This document shows positions 8,241-18,281 of a stretch of 64,000 nt of DNA, piece after piece (the stretch's first letter is position 1; every line of letters begins with the position of its first letter). Origin of the DNA: Granulicella mallensis (GTDB lineage: Bacteria > Acidobacteriota > Terriglobia > Terriglobales > Acidobacteriaceae); assembly GCF_014203225.1 (NCBI RefSeq), contig NZ_JACHIO010000005.1, positions 124,001 to 188,000 of the forward strand, given 5' to 3'. A program made the translations under genes and the position numbers. Under the pieces are notes generated by a model. That model was not told the DNA's origin. It did not search any database and worked only from the letters and a program-made list of their open reading frames with translations.

Positions 8241-8672
8241 TGGAGGTCCGGCTCGTCCATGCAGCGACTCGGCCAGCGATAGGCCTTCAGCTTTTAGCAA
8301 GTCATACACGCGGGTACGAATTTCATTCCGTACGTTGCGCACCTCTTCGATCGACCGGCCTTTAGGATCGGGCAAGGGCCAGTCATCTCGTCGAAGTCCC
8401 GGAACGTAGGGGCATTGATCCCCACAGCCCATGGTGATGAGCAACTGACCCTGCCGCGCCAGTTCATCGGTGAGCTTCTGGGGTCTGGTTTCGCTTAGAT
8501 CGATTCCCATCTCTTTCATGACCTCAAGGACCTCGGGATGGACACGCAATGCGGGCGCAGTTCCTGCTGAGACTGCCCGTGCCTCGGAGGGATCGGCAAG
8601 CAGATTGAAGAAGGCCGCTGCCATCTGAGAGCGACCGGCATTGTGAACGCAGGCGAAGATGACCGTTTGCAT
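8202..8672 (-). CDS. arsC: Arsenate reductase, thioredoxin-coupled type
   Basis: A 156-residue protein with a low-molecular-weight protein tyrosine phosphatase fold. The phosphate/arsenate loop is CX5R (Cys8-VHNAG-Arg14, then SQMA). Further Cys residues follow in ITMGCGDQCPYVPG, consistent with the Cys relay of thioredoxin-linked enzymes, and DWPLPDPKGRS carries the general-acid Asp region. It reduces As(V) to As(III) for efflux or methylation. A Shine-Dalgarno AGGAGA precedes the start. The last about 17 residues (from PPPDHSGANKDPGA) are encoded by the repeated terminator element, and the stop lies in its hairpin loop. This makes the protein slightly longer than usual and suggests that the original end was replaced. 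Confidence 0.92.
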   Translation of the reverse strand: MQTVIFACVHNAGRSQMAAAFFNLLADPSEARAVSAGTAPALRVHPEVLEVMKEMGIDLSETRPQKLTDELARQGQLLITMGCGDQCPYVPGLRRDDWPLPDPKGRSIEEVRNVRNEIRTRVYDLLKAEGLSLAESLHGRAGPPPDHSGANKDPGA

Positions 8673-8694
8673 GATGTCTCCTGATACGCAAGCG

Positions 8695-9582
8695 TTACTG
8701 GGCAGCCGCGGGCTTGATGGCGTAAACCTTAACGCTGGCTGCGGCTTCGTTCACGTCGTACTGCGAAAGAAGCGTAGTCAGTTCCTCGTGTAGGGAAGGC
8801 TCGACGGACGCAGGTGTGCAGCAAGTGTCTTCGATGACCTGAAGTGAGTTTCCGGAGACCATACCTGGCGAGCAGCAGCCCGCCTGATTTTCAACCTTGG
8901 CATATGCATTCAGGTCGGCTGCACTGTCTACGATCTCAACGTGCTGGAATCCAGCCGCGAGTAAGCCTGCACGGTAGTCGTCAATCCGGATGGCTCCGGC
9001 GATGCAGCCAACATAGGCTGCCATACTCTGAGCTACTGCCTCGGGAAGATCGTGTTTCAGCGCGATGTCACTCAAGGCGACCCTGCCACCAGGCTTGAGC
9101 ACGCGAGCGATCTCGTGGAAGACAGCGGGTTTGTCCGGTGCAAGATTGATGACGCAGTTAGAGATAACGCAATCGACTGAGGCATTCGGAAGCGGGATCT
9201 GGTCAATGGTGGACTGAAAGAACTGCACATTGGTGTACCCGCCTTTCTGTGCATTCTCTCGCGATCGTTCGATCATCGCTGTCGTCATGTCGATGCCAAT
9301 GGCGCGGCCTTCAGGACCGACCATCTTCGAGGCGAGAAATACGTCAAGGCCGCCGCCAGAGCCGAGATCGACGACTACCTCGCCCGGCCTCAAATGAGCG
9401 GTTGCCGTGGGGTTGCCACAGGAAAGGCCCATGTTGGCTCCTGCCGGAATGGAGGTTAGTTCGTCGGCACTATAACCAAATGCTTCCGCAACCGCTTTCA
9501 CGCCTGCATGGTCGTTGGACAATGTGCTTTCAGCGACCGCCCCATACTTCGACTTCACCGAATCCAATAGCTGTTCCGACAT
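8695..9582 (-). CDS. arsM: Arsenite S-adenosylmethionine methyltransferase
   Basis: A 295-residue enzyme. ATG 9582 is chosen because AGGAG lies six bases upstream, while the ATG at 9588 abuts it. The SAM-binding motif [15 protein letters not shown] (about residues 78-92) is clear. Arsenic-binding cysteines are visible in [17 protein letters not shown] and the C-terminal pairs CCSPG and CCTPAS. It methylates trivalent arsenic to mono- and dimethylated species in the cytoplasm. It lies 22 bp upstream of arsC in one operon and diverges from arsR, sharing its control region. Confidence 0.93.
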   Translation of the reverse strand: MSEQLLDSVKSKYGAVAESTLSNDHAGVKAVAEAFGYSADELTSIPAGANMGLSCGNPTATAHLRPGEVVVDLGSGGGLDVFLASKMVGPEGRAIGIDMTTAMIERSRENAQKGGYTNVQFFQSTIDQIPLPNASVDCVISNCVINLAPDKPAVFHEIARVLKPGGRVALSDIALKHDLPEAVAQSMAAYVGCIAGAIRIDDYRAGLLAAGFQHVEIVDSAADLNAYAKVENQAGCCSPGMVSGNSLQVIEDTCCTPASVEPSLHEELTTLLSQYDVNEAAASVKVYAIKPAAAQ

Positions 9583-9623
9583 AAGCATCTCCTGGAAAAT
9601 ATCTGCTTAGGCGACTATATGGC

Positions 9624-9652
9624 TTGCTTTCATATACGTCAATGCGTATATA
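9624..9652 (+). promoter_or_regulatory. arsR promoter with overlapping palindromic operator
   Basis: A sigma-70-like promoter is visible: TTGCTT (9624-9629), 17-bp spacer, TATATA (9647-9652). Within it lies an inverted repeat ATATACG-N6-CGTATAT (9632-9638 and 9645-9651), suited to dimeric ArsR binding that blocks both arsR and the divergent arsM. The predicted transcription start falls at or just before the ATG at 9660, so arsR may be leaderless. Confidence 0.6.
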
Positions 9653-9659
9653 TAAGTCT

Positions 9660-10073
9660 ATGGCTGTGAAACAGACGTATAACGTGGAACGGTTCTTTCA
9701 GGCTCTTGGCGATCACACGCGGCTCCGGCTGCTGAACCTCATGGGCGATCAGGAGATTTGCGTTTGCTACTTTGTAGAGATCCTCGGCGGGCCTCAATCG
9801 AAGATCTCGCGGCATCTGGCTTACCTGCGTAGCGCCGGGATCGTCTCAGCGCGGCGGGAAAGTAAGTGGATGCACTATCGCATCGTCATGCCGCCGCACA
9901 TCGGAGCCACGCAAATCCTGAAGCAGACGCTTGGATGGCTGAAAGAAGAAAAGACAATGCAGACGGACAGGGCGCGGCTTACAAAAGCCTGTTGCTCCCC
10001 GTCGAAATACGTCCTGCTAGAAGGCGCTCCACCTCCCATCAAGCTCGAAGCTCCATCCTGTGAGGTTTGCTAG
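9660..10073 (+). CDS. arsR: ArsR/SmtB-family arsenic-responsive repressor
   Basis: A 137-residue repressor with a winged helix-turn-helix ([17 protein letters not shown], then [17 protein letters not shown] as recognition helix). The metalloid motif ICVCYF in the helix before the recognition helix corresponds to the ELCVCDL arsenite site. Extra cysteines lie near the C-terminus (ACCSPS and CEVC) and may serve as an additional As(III) site. The ATG at 9660 is preferred over those at 9624 and 9642, which would put the -10 element or operator inside the gene. The stop overlaps the GTG of acr3 (TAGTG), so the two are coupled. Confidence 0.92.
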   Translation: MAVKQTYNVERFFQALGDHTRLRLLNLMGDQEICVCYFVEILGGPQSKISRHLAYLRSAGIVSARRESKWMHYRIVMPPHIGATQILKQTLGWLKEEKTMQTDRARLTKACCSPSKYVLLEGAPPPIKLEAPSCEVC

Positions 10074-11191
10074 TGTCAGCTTCTATCACTCAAGGCCGTG
10101 TCTGTACTCCGGCTGCTCGCAAGAAGCTCTCGTTTCTGGATCGATTCCTCACGCTCTGGATCTTCCTGGCGATGGCGATGGGAGTTGCCCTCGGCCACTT
10201 GATTCCGTCCTCCGCTGGGTTCATCAATCGCTTCCAGTCGGGCACGACGAATATCCCTATCGCCATCGGCCTCATCGTGATGATGTTTCCGCCGCTGGCG
10301 AAAGTTCGGTATGAAAAGCTGGGTGAGGTCTTCCGCAACAAGCGTGTTCTCGGTCTGTCTCTTGTGCAGAACTGGATCATTGGGCCGATACTGATGTTCC
10401 TCCTGGCGATCGTCTTTCTCAAGGGCGAGCCTGCCTATATGCGTGGTCTGATCCTGATCGGCATCGCCCGTTGCATTGCCATGGTTCTGGTCTGGAATGA
10501 ACTTGCCGAAGGGGATACGGATTATGTTGCTGGGCTCGTAGCGATCAACAGCGTGTTTCAGGTGCTCTTTTACAGCCTCTATGCCTGGTTGTTTCTGGCT
10601 GTTCTTCCAAAGTGGTTTGGCTTAGAGGGAAGTATCGTTCCTATCGGTATCGGACAGATTGCAAGGAGCGTCGGCCTTTACCTTGGCGTTCCATTCGTTG
10701 CTGGTTTTCTTACTCGCTACGTCCTGATTCAAGCGAAGGGCGAGGTGTGGTATCGAACGCGTTTTATTCCTCGCATCAGCCCTCTCACGCTTGTGGCGCT
10801 GCTGTTCACGATCCTCGTCATGTTCTCGCTCAAAGGCGACCTGATTGTGCGGCTGCCGCTCGATGTGGTCAAGATCGCTATCCCACTCGTCATCTACTTC
10901 GTCGTCATGTTCCTGATGAGCTTCTGGATGGGCAGGAAGCTGGGAGCGGACTACGCGCAGTCCGCAACGCTGTCCTTTACCGCTGCCGGGAACAACTTTG
11001 AGCTGGCGATTGCGGTCGCAGTCGCTGTCTTCGGCCTGAACTCGGGCGAGGCTTTTGTGGGAGTGGTGGGTCCTCTCATAGAGGTCCCAGCGCTTATTGG
11101 ATTGGTTAATGTTGCGTTCTGGATGCGACGCCGGTACTTCAGCACAGAGATGAAGAGGGTTCAGGCCCACTCCGTAGAAAGTGTTCCATAG
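10073..11191 (+). CDS. acr3: ACR3-family arsenite efflux permease
   Basis: A 372-residue protein with ten predicted transmembrane helices in the BART/NhaA-like fold. The signature [13 protein letters not shown] with the essential Cys (about residue 134) is present, as is [15 protein letters not shown] in the second broken helix. It exports As(OH)3 using the proton gradient. GTG 10073 is chosen over TTG 10067 because GAGG lies seven bases upstream of it. It is translationally coupled to arsR. With arsC and arsM it gives both efflux and methylation branches of arsenic resistance. Confidence 0.94.
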   Translation: MSASITQGRVCTPAARKKLSFLDRFLTLWIFLAMAMGVALGHLIPSSAGFINRFQSGTTNIPIAIGLIVMMFPPLAKVRYEKLGEVFRNKRVLGLSLVQNWIIGPILMFLLAIVFLKGEPAYMRGLILIGIARCIAMVLVWNELAEGDTDYVAGLVAINSVFQVLFYSLYAWLFLAVLPKWFGLEGSIVPIGIGQIARSVGLYLGVPFVAGFLTRYVLIQAKGEVWYRTRFIPRISPLTLVALLFTILVMFSLKGDLIVRLPLDVVKIAIPLVIYFVVMFLMSFWMGRKLGADYAQSATLSFTAAGNNFELAIAVAVAVFGLNSGEAFVGVVGPLIEVPALIGLVNVAFWMRRRYFSTEMKRVQAHSVESVP

Positions 11192-11254
11192 ACGTGTCAT
11201 CAAACTGCTTCTGGACTTCGCTCCAGGGGCAGTTTGATAGCGCGCCCTATGGCA

Positions 11255-11343
11255 CGAAGAGTTGCAGGAGATCGACCGCCTCTCCGCCACGCATCAAGAC
11301 CCTGGAGCAGGCTATGCTCCAGGGTCTTTGTTTGCTCCTGATT
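11255..11343. repeat. AKR-tail/terminator repeat, copy 3 (right border of ars cluster)
   Basis: About 90 bp that still reads in frame as the end of an aldo/keto reductase (LQEIDRLSATHQDPG..., then APGSLFAPD) with the stem 11296-11308 / 11316-11328. It starts some 60 bp after acr3 and ends at the stop of the convergent metallopeptidase gene, so it can serve as a bidirectional terminator. It is the longest of the two truncated copies. Confidence 0.85.
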
Positions 11344-13609
11344 ATTTTGGATCGGCTGTCATGGTGGAGCGATGGCCGGTGGTCGTGGTCCAGTAGTCCA
11401 TCCAACGTTCGCGTATTCCAGTGACGCTTTCGATGAGCTTCGGGCTCGGCTGCTTGCCGTGCTCGACCACCATCACCATCCCGGTGTTGAACTTCTTCTG
11501 CGCCTGATCGACCGCAGGCAGGCGAGGTCCCTCCGCGGCGATGACGTCCTGGATGGTGACCTTGGTGCGGTCAGCCTTGAAGATCGCGTGGCCGTTGGCA
11601 TCGTGGCCCGTGGGCACCATGTTGCGCAGGATGAAGAAGTCCGGAACCTCGGCAGGCGAGATCATGCCCATGAGGTAGAGGTCGAGGTACGACCAGCCGG
11701 TGGCGGGCACATAGTAGTCGTCATCGAGCTGGGTGAAGGTGCCGTCGAAGTTGTCCTGCCATACACCGCCGCCCATGGCAGAGGCTTCAGTAGGACGCTG
11801 GTAGGGAAAGGCAACCGGCGCCTGTAGCCCTCGAGCCCAATGAGTGGGGCCGAGGTCGATGGTCTCGCTGCCAACCTTCGCAGAAACGAAAGCAGCCCAG
11901 CGGTGCCCCATCTCATGCCCGATCTGCGACATCGCGTAATCGTAAGGCGGGATCTTGCCGTTCGCCGTACGCTCGGCGAGTTGATGCGTGTACGCCGCGA
12001 CGTTGTGGATGCTCGTCTCGTTGAGACCGTCGGGCGGATACTCCTGCATCTGGTTCGCACCGACGTAGACGGGCTGGATGAACTGCCACTGAAAACGTCC
12101 CTGCGTGCAGTAGGCGGCAAGATTGCGCTGTTCGGCGCCGATACCTGTGACGGCGCCGCCGTTCGGCCCACCCCCGAGTGGCCCATTGCTGGAGGTGCCC
12201 GCCTCGGGATTGTCGATGCGGAAGTCCGAGTAGTACGCGAGCATATCGAAGTTGTCACCCAGCGCCTTGATGATGGAGCAGGTGAGATCGACTGCGCGCG
12301 GCGGCTTCATGTAGTGGAACGATTCGAAGGCGACGGCGAACGGGCCGTCCTTCTTCTCCAACGTAGAAAGATCCACCTCCGGGCTGGCGATACCGGCGAG
12401 CTTGATGGGATGTGGCGAGACGCGATCAGCGATGACCGGAGGCATTCCGGGAGATTGCACTGCGGCGGAGAGGAAGATCTGGTCGCCAGGCTTGTATCCG
12501 GCGGGCAGCGTCCCCTGCATGGAGATCGTGTCTCCGCTGACCTTGACTGCGGGCAGCACGCCGGGGCCGAACGCAATGTAGTGAGGCGCTCCGCCACGAT
12601 TGCGGCGTCCTCCGCCGGCTTGGATGGTCCATGAGGTATCGGAGTTCGGCGTGCAGTCTGCTGTGGGCTTGTTGCGGTCGATGCAGACGCGGTAGGCGAT
12701 GCCCATGGCGGTGGGATCGGTCTCAGGAAGGATGGGGCCACGGGTCTCGATGTCCAGCTTGAGAAACAGACCGTCGACAGCGGAGACCTTCAGGCTCTTG
12801 ATGTTGAGGTTGGCGGCAATGGCCGCGTTTTCCGTAGCGGGAACGGTGGCGATCGCAGTCTCTTTGCCGGTCGTGACCACGGGGTATACGCCGACGATGG
12901 CGTCTTCGGCGTGGACGTCGTCGTAGTTGAGCTCGATCGTACCGTCCTTGTAGAGGACTGCCTGAAAGCGGTTCACAGTCGGCGTCCAGTACATGTCCTG
13001 TACACCGCCGATGGGTTCGGTCAGGCTCCAGGTGATGACGGCGCGGTCTGCGGTCTCCTTGAGGTAACGCTTGCCGGAGAGGCGTGGCTTAAAGAAGACG
13101 CTGATGGCGGGGACCGTGTTGATGATGGACGAACCGGCCTGCTTGAGTTCGGCGAAACGGTCGATCATCAGGCCGCCCGAGCGATTAGGTTCGGCGATGG
13201 ATTGCCGGCCTGCCGTAGGTGCTTCACCAAAGGCGATAGACCCCGTAACGCCAACGGAAAAGGTGTTCCATGCTTTGCCGGAGAAGGGGAAGGCAAAACC
13301 TTTGAGGTTCTCCTCGGCTCCAGACATCTCCGTGCCAAACTCGGAGTCCCACTTTACAGGAACGGCCTCCACACGATAGCGCGAACCTTCGGGGGTAAAC
13401 CGCAGGGTGTGATGGGCCAGGTCGAAGAGATTCGCCTTCCCCAGCACATCTTCATCCAGCGTAAGGACGATGAGATTGCCCTGTGTGGTGACGGTGCCGA
13501 TGGAGTGTCCAGGCTCCTGCCGATACTGTGCCTGGACACCGATAGAGCTAAGCGCCACGCAGGCCAGGAGTCCGGCCCGCAGAAGATTCTGGTTCCGATT
13601 ACAGCTCAT
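11342..13609 (-). CDS. Secreted HEMGH metallopeptidase of unclassified family
   Basis: A 755-residue protein, with the start at ATG 13609 preceded by GAGG whose bases overlap the upstream stop. The N-terminal signal peptide (LLRAGLLACVALSSIGVQAQ) is clear. The first half contains beta-rich segments, including one that reads like a concanavalin-type or VCBS-like module. Near residue 565 lies SQIGHEMGHRWAAF, a zinc HExxH motif (H565, E566, H569), and downstream WSYLDLYLMGMISPAEVPDF, often seen following the zinc site in large secreted peptidases. I cannot assign a MEROPS family. It follows the DPP-IV-like gene by eight bases, so both are probably made from one transcript. Confidence 0.8.
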   Translation of the reverse strand: MSCNRNQNLLRAGLLACVALSSIGVQAQYRQEPGHSIGTVTTQGNLIVLTLDEDVLGKANLFDLAHHTLRFTPEGSRYRVEAVPVKWDSEFGTEMSGAEENLKGFAFPFSGKAWNTFSVGVTGSIAFGEAPTAGRQSIAEPNRSGGLMIDRFAELKQAGSSIINTVPAISVFFKPRLSGKRYLKETADRAVITWSLTEPIGGVQDMYWTPTVNRFQAVLYKDGTIELNYDDVHAEDAIVGVYPVVTTGKETAIATVPATENAAIAANLNIKSLKVSAVDGLFLKLDIETRGPILPETDPTAMGIAYRVCIDRNKPTADCTPNSDTSWTIQAGGGRRNRGGAPHYIAFGPGVLPAVKVSGDTISMQGTLPAGYKPGDQIFLSAAVQSPGMPPVIADRVSPHPIKLAGIASPEVDLSTLEKKDGPFAVAFESFHYMKPPRAVDLTCSIIKALGDNFDMLAYYSDFRIDNPEAGTSSNGPLGGGPNGGAVTGIGAEQRNLAAYCTQGRFQWQFIQPVYVGANQMQEYPPDGLNETSIHNVAAYTHQLAERTANGKIPPYDYAMSQIGHEMGHRWAAFVSAKVGSETIDLGPTHWARGLQAPVAFPYQRPTEASAMGGGVWQDNFDGTFTQLDDDYYVPATGWSYLDLYLMGMISPAEVPDFFILRNMVPTGHDANGHAIFKADRTKVTIQDVIAAEGPRLPAVDQAQKKFNTGMVMVVEHGKQPSPKLIESVTGIRERWMDYWTTTTGHRSTMTADPK

Positions 13610-13617
13610 GAAACACC

Positions 13618-16188
13618 TCAATTTTCAGTGGGCTCGGCAGCCAGCGAGACCTTGTTCCAGTCCGGCGGCTCTACGCCAAGCAGGTTGTGCACGAAGTAGT
13701 CATCGCGATAGTGCTCATCGCTGAGAATGCCGACGCCATGGTTCTGACCGGGGATGTAGAGCATGTCGAAGTGCTTATGTGCTTTGACCAGCGCGTTGAC
13801 TACCTGCAGCGACGACGCGGGATCGACGTTGGTGTCCATCTCGCCGATGACGATCAGCGCCTTGCCCTGTAGGCGGTACGCATTATCGACGTTCGACGAT
13901 GCGGCGTACTGCGGCCCGAGCGGCCAGCCCATCCACTGCTCGTTCCACCAGATCTTGTCCATGCGGTTGTCATGGCAACCGCTGTTGGTGACGACCACCT
14001 TGTAGAACTCCGGATGGAAGAGCACTCCGCCCAGCGAACTCTGGCCGCCGGCTGATGTGCCGAAGATGCCGACGCGCGAGATGTCGTAGTACGGATACTT
14101 CGCGGCGACGGCCTTATGCCAGAGGATGCGGTCCGGGAAGCCGGCGTCGCCGAGGTTCTTGTACGCGACATCGTGGAAGGCCTTGGAGCGATTGCTCGTG
14201 CCCATGCCGTCGATATGGACGACGATGAAACCGAGTTCCGCCAACGCCTGATCCGATGCCACAGGGGTGAACGTCTTTGGCACGAACGAGCCCTGCGGAC
14301 CGGCGTAGATGTCTTCGATCACCGGATACTTTTTCGAAGGATCGAAGTTCAAAGGCCGGGTGATGGTGCCCCAGATATCGGTCTTTCCATCGCGTCCCTT
14401 GGCGACGAAGACCTCGGGAAACTTGAAGCCCGCCGCGACCAGTGCGGAGGTGTCGCCCTTGTCGAGATCGAGAACGACCTTCTGGTCTTCGGTCCTGCGC
14501 AGTTGTGCGACCGGAGCGAGGTCCACGCGCTGCCAGGTGTCGATATAGAACTTGTGATCGTGCGAGAAGCTGACCGAATGCATGCCGTCGGCGTCGGTGA
14601 ACCTGGTGAGGCCGGTGCCGTCGAAGTTGATGCGGTAGAGCTGGGTGAAGTAGGGATCCTGGCCGGGAACGATGCCACCGGTTTCAAAGTAGATCTGCCG
14701 CTTGGCATCGTCGACCCAGTCCACGTTGCGGACCAGCCAGTCGCCCTTGGTGATCTGATTTTTTACCTTGCCGGTCACTCCGTCGTAGAGGTAGAGGTGC
14801 TCCCATCCATCGCGCTCGGAAGCCCAGATGATCTCCTTGCCGTCGTTGATGTCATGCCGGTATTTTCTGCCCGCGGAGAGTCCCGGGCCCAGGTTGCTGT
14901 AGTAGAAGAACGTCTTGGTCTGCTCCGAGATCAGTGGCCGTGCCTTGCCGGTCTTCCCATCGACCTCGATGACGGTATACGCCTGGTGGCCGCGCTGGTT
15001 GTACTCGAAGGTGAAGCCGCGACCGTCCTTCCACCACACAGGCTCGCTGATGTCGTAGGGATTGGGAAAGAGCGCGGGGTCGATGTCTGTCTGCTGTTTA
15101 GTGGTGACGTCGAAGAGGGCAGGGTAGGCGATGTCGAGGGTATCGCCTGGTTTGTTGTAGTGAATGGTGCTGTGCTTGGGCTGGATCTGGTCGGCCGGCG
15201 AGGACTCGATGTACGTGACCTCGCGATCGTAGCCGGGACGCGTGTGATACGCGACGAGTTTCTTCGAGTCCGGAGACCAGGCGAACGAACGCAGCGAGTA
15301 GTAGTTGCCCTCCGAGCCATCGAAGCTGATGGGATAGGCAGGCTTATCGCCCTTGGGCTTGATGAAGACGTTGAAGTTCTGTACGAACGCCTCGTAGTTG
15401 CCGTCGAACGAGGTGCAGACCTCAGGTGGCTCGGGTGGAAGCTGACCCAGCAACTGCGAGCCGACTCCCGCGCGTTCCCTGCGCCCCTGGGGGTGATCCT
15501 GCGGATGCGGCGTTGGCGCGCAGGCAGGCTGCCTCGCTTCATAGTGGCCTTCGTCGTCATCCTGCGGAGCGGGCGGATGGTACTCGAGCCCATCGACTGG
15601 ATCTCCGCCGGGACCTTCGAGGCTGGCCTCGGGGTTGAGCAGCGACTGGTCCTCAGGCGCCGGACGCCCCTCACGACCGGGGCGCGGAATGGGGCCTGTC
15701 TTGGTGCAGGTGTAGTCGGAGAGAGTGCACTTGTACAGCGAACCTTCGGTGCCGAACTGGATCGCGTGTTCGTCATCGACGAACGTCAGAGGCGCGGTGG
15801 TTCCAGGTGCTTCCGGCATAGGACGCGCGCCGGGACGTTCCTGTCTCGGAGCGAACGGCAGCTTGAGCGCGGTGTACGGTTTTCCGACAGCCTTGGAGAT
15901 CGCGGCGGCCAGCTTCTCCTGATCGAAGGCGGGCTTCTTTTCGCCGGCGTCCGCATGGACCAGGACGAACTCCGTGCCGCCCTTGACCGACTTCGGGTAC
16001 CAGAAGTGGTCGGTGTTGTTGATCCAGGCCATCGTCCCGGGTGTGTTCACCACGAGATCGCGCGACTTCAACCGCAGGTCATGAGCTCTCTGGTAGTCCG
16101 CTAAGGTTCCTTGCGCGTGGAGGAAGGGGGCGAGGGAGAAGAGGCAGAAGGCTGTGGCGGTAAGAGGGCGGAGGTGCAGCGTACGCAT
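13618..16188 (-). CDS. DPP-IV-like S9 family peptidase, secreted
   Basis: An 856-residue protein with a signal peptide (ending near LHAQG), an N-terminal beta-propeller region and a C-terminal alpha/beta-hydrolase domain. The catalytic triad can be placed: Ser712 in [14 protein letters not shown], Asp785 in GEMDTNVDP and His817 in GQNHGVG. The architecture is that of prolyl-dipeptidyl peptidases or acylaminoacyl peptidases (S9B/C). An insertion rich in Pro, Glu and Asp (about residues 195-250) is unusual. A Pro- or Hyp-containing peptide substrate would suit the neighbouring hydroxyproline pathway, but this is inference. Two GTATAC-like sites lie 30-50 bp upstream. Confidence 0.92.
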   Translation of the reverse strand: MRTLHLRPLTATAFCLFSLAPFLHAQGTLADYQRAHDLRLKSRDLVVNTPGTMAWINNTDHFWYPKSVKGGTEFVLVHADAGEKKPAFDQEKLAAAISKAVGKPYTALKLPFAPRQERPGARPMPEAPGTTAPLTFVDDEHAIQFGTEGSLYKCTLSDYTCTKTGPIPRPGREGRPAPEDQSLLNPEASLEGPGGDPVDGLEYHPPAPQDDDEGHYEARQPACAPTPHPQDHPQGRRERAGVGSQLLGQLPPEPPEVCTSFDGNYEAFVQNFNVFIKPKGDKPAYPISFDGSEGNYYSLRSFAWSPDSKKLVAYHTRPGYDREVTYIESSPADQIQPKHSTIHYNKPGDTLDIAYPALFDVTTKQQTDIDPALFPNPYDISEPVWWKDGRGFTFEYNQRGHQAYTVIEVDGKTGKARPLISEQTKTFFYYSNLGPGLSAGRKYRHDINDGKEIIWASERDGWEHLYLYDGVTGKVKNQITKGDWLVRNVDWVDDAKRQIYFETGGIVPGQDPYFTQLYRINFDGTGLTRFTDADGMHSVSFSHDHKFYIDTWQRVDLAPVAQLRRTEDQKVVLDLDKGDTSALVAAGFKFPEVFVAKGRDGKTDIWGTITRPLNFDPSKKYPVIEDIYAGPQGSFVPKTFTPVASDQALAELGFIVVHIDGMGTSNRSKAFHDVAYKNLGDAGFPDRILWHKAVAAKYPYYDISRVGIFGTSAGGQSSLGGVLFHPEFYKVVVTNSGCHDNRMDKIWWNEQWMGWPLGPQYAASSNVDNAYRLQGKALIVIGEMDTNVDPASSLQVVNALVKAHKHFDMLYIPGQNHGVGILSDEHYRDDYFVHNLLGVEPPDWNKVSLAAEPTEN

Positions 16189-16218
16189 GGTGGCTCCCGG
16201 GAACCGGTTATTTTTGTG

Positions 16219-16240
16219 AAGTATACATGATTGTATCCAA
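16219..16240. promoter_or_regulatory. Paired candidate GntR-type operators
   Basis: AAGTATACAT (16219-16228) and TTGTATCCAA (16231-16240) lie one after the other, 12 bp apart centre to centre, about 30-50 bp upstream of the S9 peptidase start. The second differs by one base from the perfect palindrome TTGTATACAA at 20582. Confidence 0.4.
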
Positions 16241-16579
16241 AGTGAGATATCCGGTTTGGCGTTGGGGAGCGGATGGAGCAGGGAGGGATGGTGGTAAGGT
16301 TTGCGCGGTAGCTGTTGTTTGAAGGGTGCGTCTTTGTTTCGATGGCCTCTGCTGCCTCTTGCCTTTGCTTTTCTGGTTTGTCATTTCGAGCGCAGCGAGC
16401 GAATCTGCTTCCTCCCGCTCTTCGCCCGTATCACCCAGAAACACCTGGGCAAGATGGGAAGCCATAGATTGCATCAGCGCATAACGTTCGTGCTGGCATC
16501 GGAGAAAACGGGAGAAAGCAGATTCGCTCGCTGCGCTCGGAATGACAAACCAGAAAGGCAGAAGCAACAACGGGATCGA
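16241..16579. repeat. Intergenic inverted repeat with GTCATTTCGAGCGCAGCGAG core
   Basis: The arms at about 16376-16410 and 16510-16560 are reverse complements of each other (GTCATTTCGAGCGCAGCGAG against CTCGCTGCGCTCGGAATGAC, with GAATCTGCTT / AAGCAGATTC inside). Related elements occur at 50085-50300 and 61160-61515. The 338 bp between the S9 and DUF885 genes hold no convincing ORF. Confidence 0.8.
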
Positions 16580-18256
16580 TCAACGCAGCTTAAGTGCCGG
16601 AACATCCACGGGGTCATGGAGCAGCTCCCAGCGCTGGAGCGAGAGCGGTACATTGCCGTTGAGCCAGACGAAATCGTGGAAGCGCTGAAGCGAGAAGCTG
16701 TCTCCCTGTTTTTGCTTTACATCCGCGAGCAGACCGATGATCTGCAGTTTGCCGATCTGGTAGGTCATCGCTTGTCCAGGGGCCGTGGCAAACAGTGCGA
16801 CTTCGTCATGCGCCGTGTGCGAACTCATGGGGACAGTCTTCGTCATGTACTCCATCGCCTGCGCCATCGTGAACTCGCCGAGCGCGAGCTTTACATCTAC
16901 TTCAACGCGTAGGGCGCGCAGCTTCATGAAGTTGTAGATCAGGCGGCGGGTGCCGGGGTCGCGGTCGAAGAGGCCGGCCTGCAGCATCATCTCCTCGGAG
17001 TAGAAGCCGATTCCTTCGTTAGGGCCCGAGTCGTAGAAGTGTGTGCGGATGAGGTCCGGATTGGCGAAGCTCAGCACCTTCTGGAAGTAGTGGCCCGGCA
17101 CACCCTCATGAAGGATGATGGGCCGCGGGTCGAGCGACGTCCCGAAGAAGCCTTGCGGGCCGGGGTGGATGGCGGCGATATAGCTGGTGCCGTCCTGGTC
17201 GAGGCGTAGCGGCGAGGTGAGGTCGTCGGTTGGGGACAGGTCTTCAAGCGGTGCGACATACGCCGGCAGCGGAAGATTGCGATAGTGCTTGACCCAGGTA
17301 GGAACGGTCAGGATGTGATGGGACTGCAGGTAGGCGCGGATCGCCAGTTCATCGGACTGTTCCCGCTGCATATGCTCTTCTGTGGACTTGAAGACCGGCA
17401 GCGGCTGCGTCTTGTCGTCGCGGGCCGTATCGTAAGCGGCGACTGCGAGGGTGCGGTGGAGCTCCTGTTGGGCCATCAGCAGCATCTGCTCCGGCGTGTA
17501 GGGCATGAGCGCGATCTGGCGCAGAAAGTAGAGGTAGTTGTCGCGGCCGATCGCCGTCTCTGTCTTCGCGATGTGCTGCTGCTGGAGCCAGGCGCGAAAG
17601 TCTTCGAGGCTCTTTGTTGCTGCGGGGAGAGAGGCTTCCAGCGCGCGGGCATGTTCCGCGTCGAGCTGCGGCTCGACCTCCGAGATGACGGTGCGGAGAC
17701 GAGGCGCGATGTCCGCGAGTTGTTCGATGGCAAGGTCTGCGAACGGCTTGCGCATGTCGGTGAGGTTCTTGCGGGCTGCATCGAGTGTCGCCGGAAACGA
17801 TGCTAGCCGTGCGGCTAATTCATCCTGTCGCTCGGCAGAAAATGGCGGTGGAGGCAGCAGGGGAAGGTAAAGCGCGCCGAGTGTCTGGTCGATGTAGAAG
17901 CTCGGGTCGCGCTGCCAGCGTGCGTCGATATCCAGCTCCCAGTGCACGCGAGCCAGCGCGGAACCCATAAGGCGGTAGTCCACCTGCTGCGCGATGGGCG
18001 CTGCGGGATCTGCGAGGTTCGCGAAGCGCGTTTCGAAGCGGAGGAGTTGGGCGCGGTAGCGAGTGATGGCTCGCGGCGACCAGTCGATGACGAGATTCGC
18101 GGGGCGATCGAGCCTGGGAATATCGTCGGTGCTAAAGGGCTGCTCCTGCGCGCGCCACGTCCAGAAATCTTTGGCGAAGTCTTGCAGCGTCTCCGCGTGA
18201 GCTGCGGGGCCGAAGGTAGCAAGCAAGGCGATGGTCGCAAGGAACTTCAGTCGCAT
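16580..18256 (-). CDS. DUF885 family secreted peptidase-like protein, copy A
   Basis: A 558-residue protein with signal peptide (MRLKFLATIALLATFGPAAHA). The DUF885 zinc-site signature is IILHEGVPGHYFQ, with H383, E384 and H388 forming HExxxH spacing, followed by an EGIGFYSEEMM segment containing the third ligand candidate. The rest is helical, as in this family, which resembles M32/M3-type gluzincins. It follows the GH31 gene by 25 bp in one operon. A second, diverged DUF885 gene lies at 20694. Substrate unknown; an exopeptidase role in the cell envelope is inferred. Confidence 0.9.
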   Translation of the reverse strand: MRLKFLATIALLATFGPAAHAETLQDFAKDFWTWRAQEQPFSTDDIPRLDRPANLVIDWSPRAITRYRAQLLRFETRFANLADPAAPIAQQVDYRLMGSALARVHWELDIDARWQRDPSFYIDQTLGALYLPLLPPPPFSAERQDELAARLASFPATLDAARKNLTDMRKPFADLAIEQLADIAPRLRTVISEVEPQLDAEHARALEASLPAATKSLEDFRAWLQQQHIAKTETAIGRDNYLYFLRQIALMPYTPEQMLLMAQQELHRTLAVAAYDTARDDKTQPLPVFKSTEEHMQREQSDELAIRAYLQSHHILTVPTWVKHYRNLPLPAYVAPLEDLSPTDDLTSPLRLDQDGTSYIAAIHPGPQGFFGTSLDPRPIILHEGVPGHYFQKVLSFANPDLIRTHFYDSGPNEGIGFYSEEMMLQAGLFDRDPGTRRLIYNFMKLRALRVEVDVKLALGEFTMAQAMEYMTKTVPMSSHTAHDEVALFATAPGQAMTYQIGKLQIIGLLADVKQKQGDSFSLQRFHDFVWLNGNVPLSLQRWELLHDPVDVPALKLR

Positions 18257-18281
18257 AGATATCTCAATGCCCCGGAATCGT

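Noticed and set aside
11840..13699. Two + strand frames (about 262-264 codons) in the metallopeptidase region
   Set aside because: Antisense to a gene with signal peptide, Shine-Dalgarno and zinc motif.
14116..16104. 662-codon open frame on the + strand opposite the S9 peptidase
   Set aside because: Composition is an antisense shadow (Arg/Val/Asp-rich, no domain), while the minus strand carries a complete catalytic triad.
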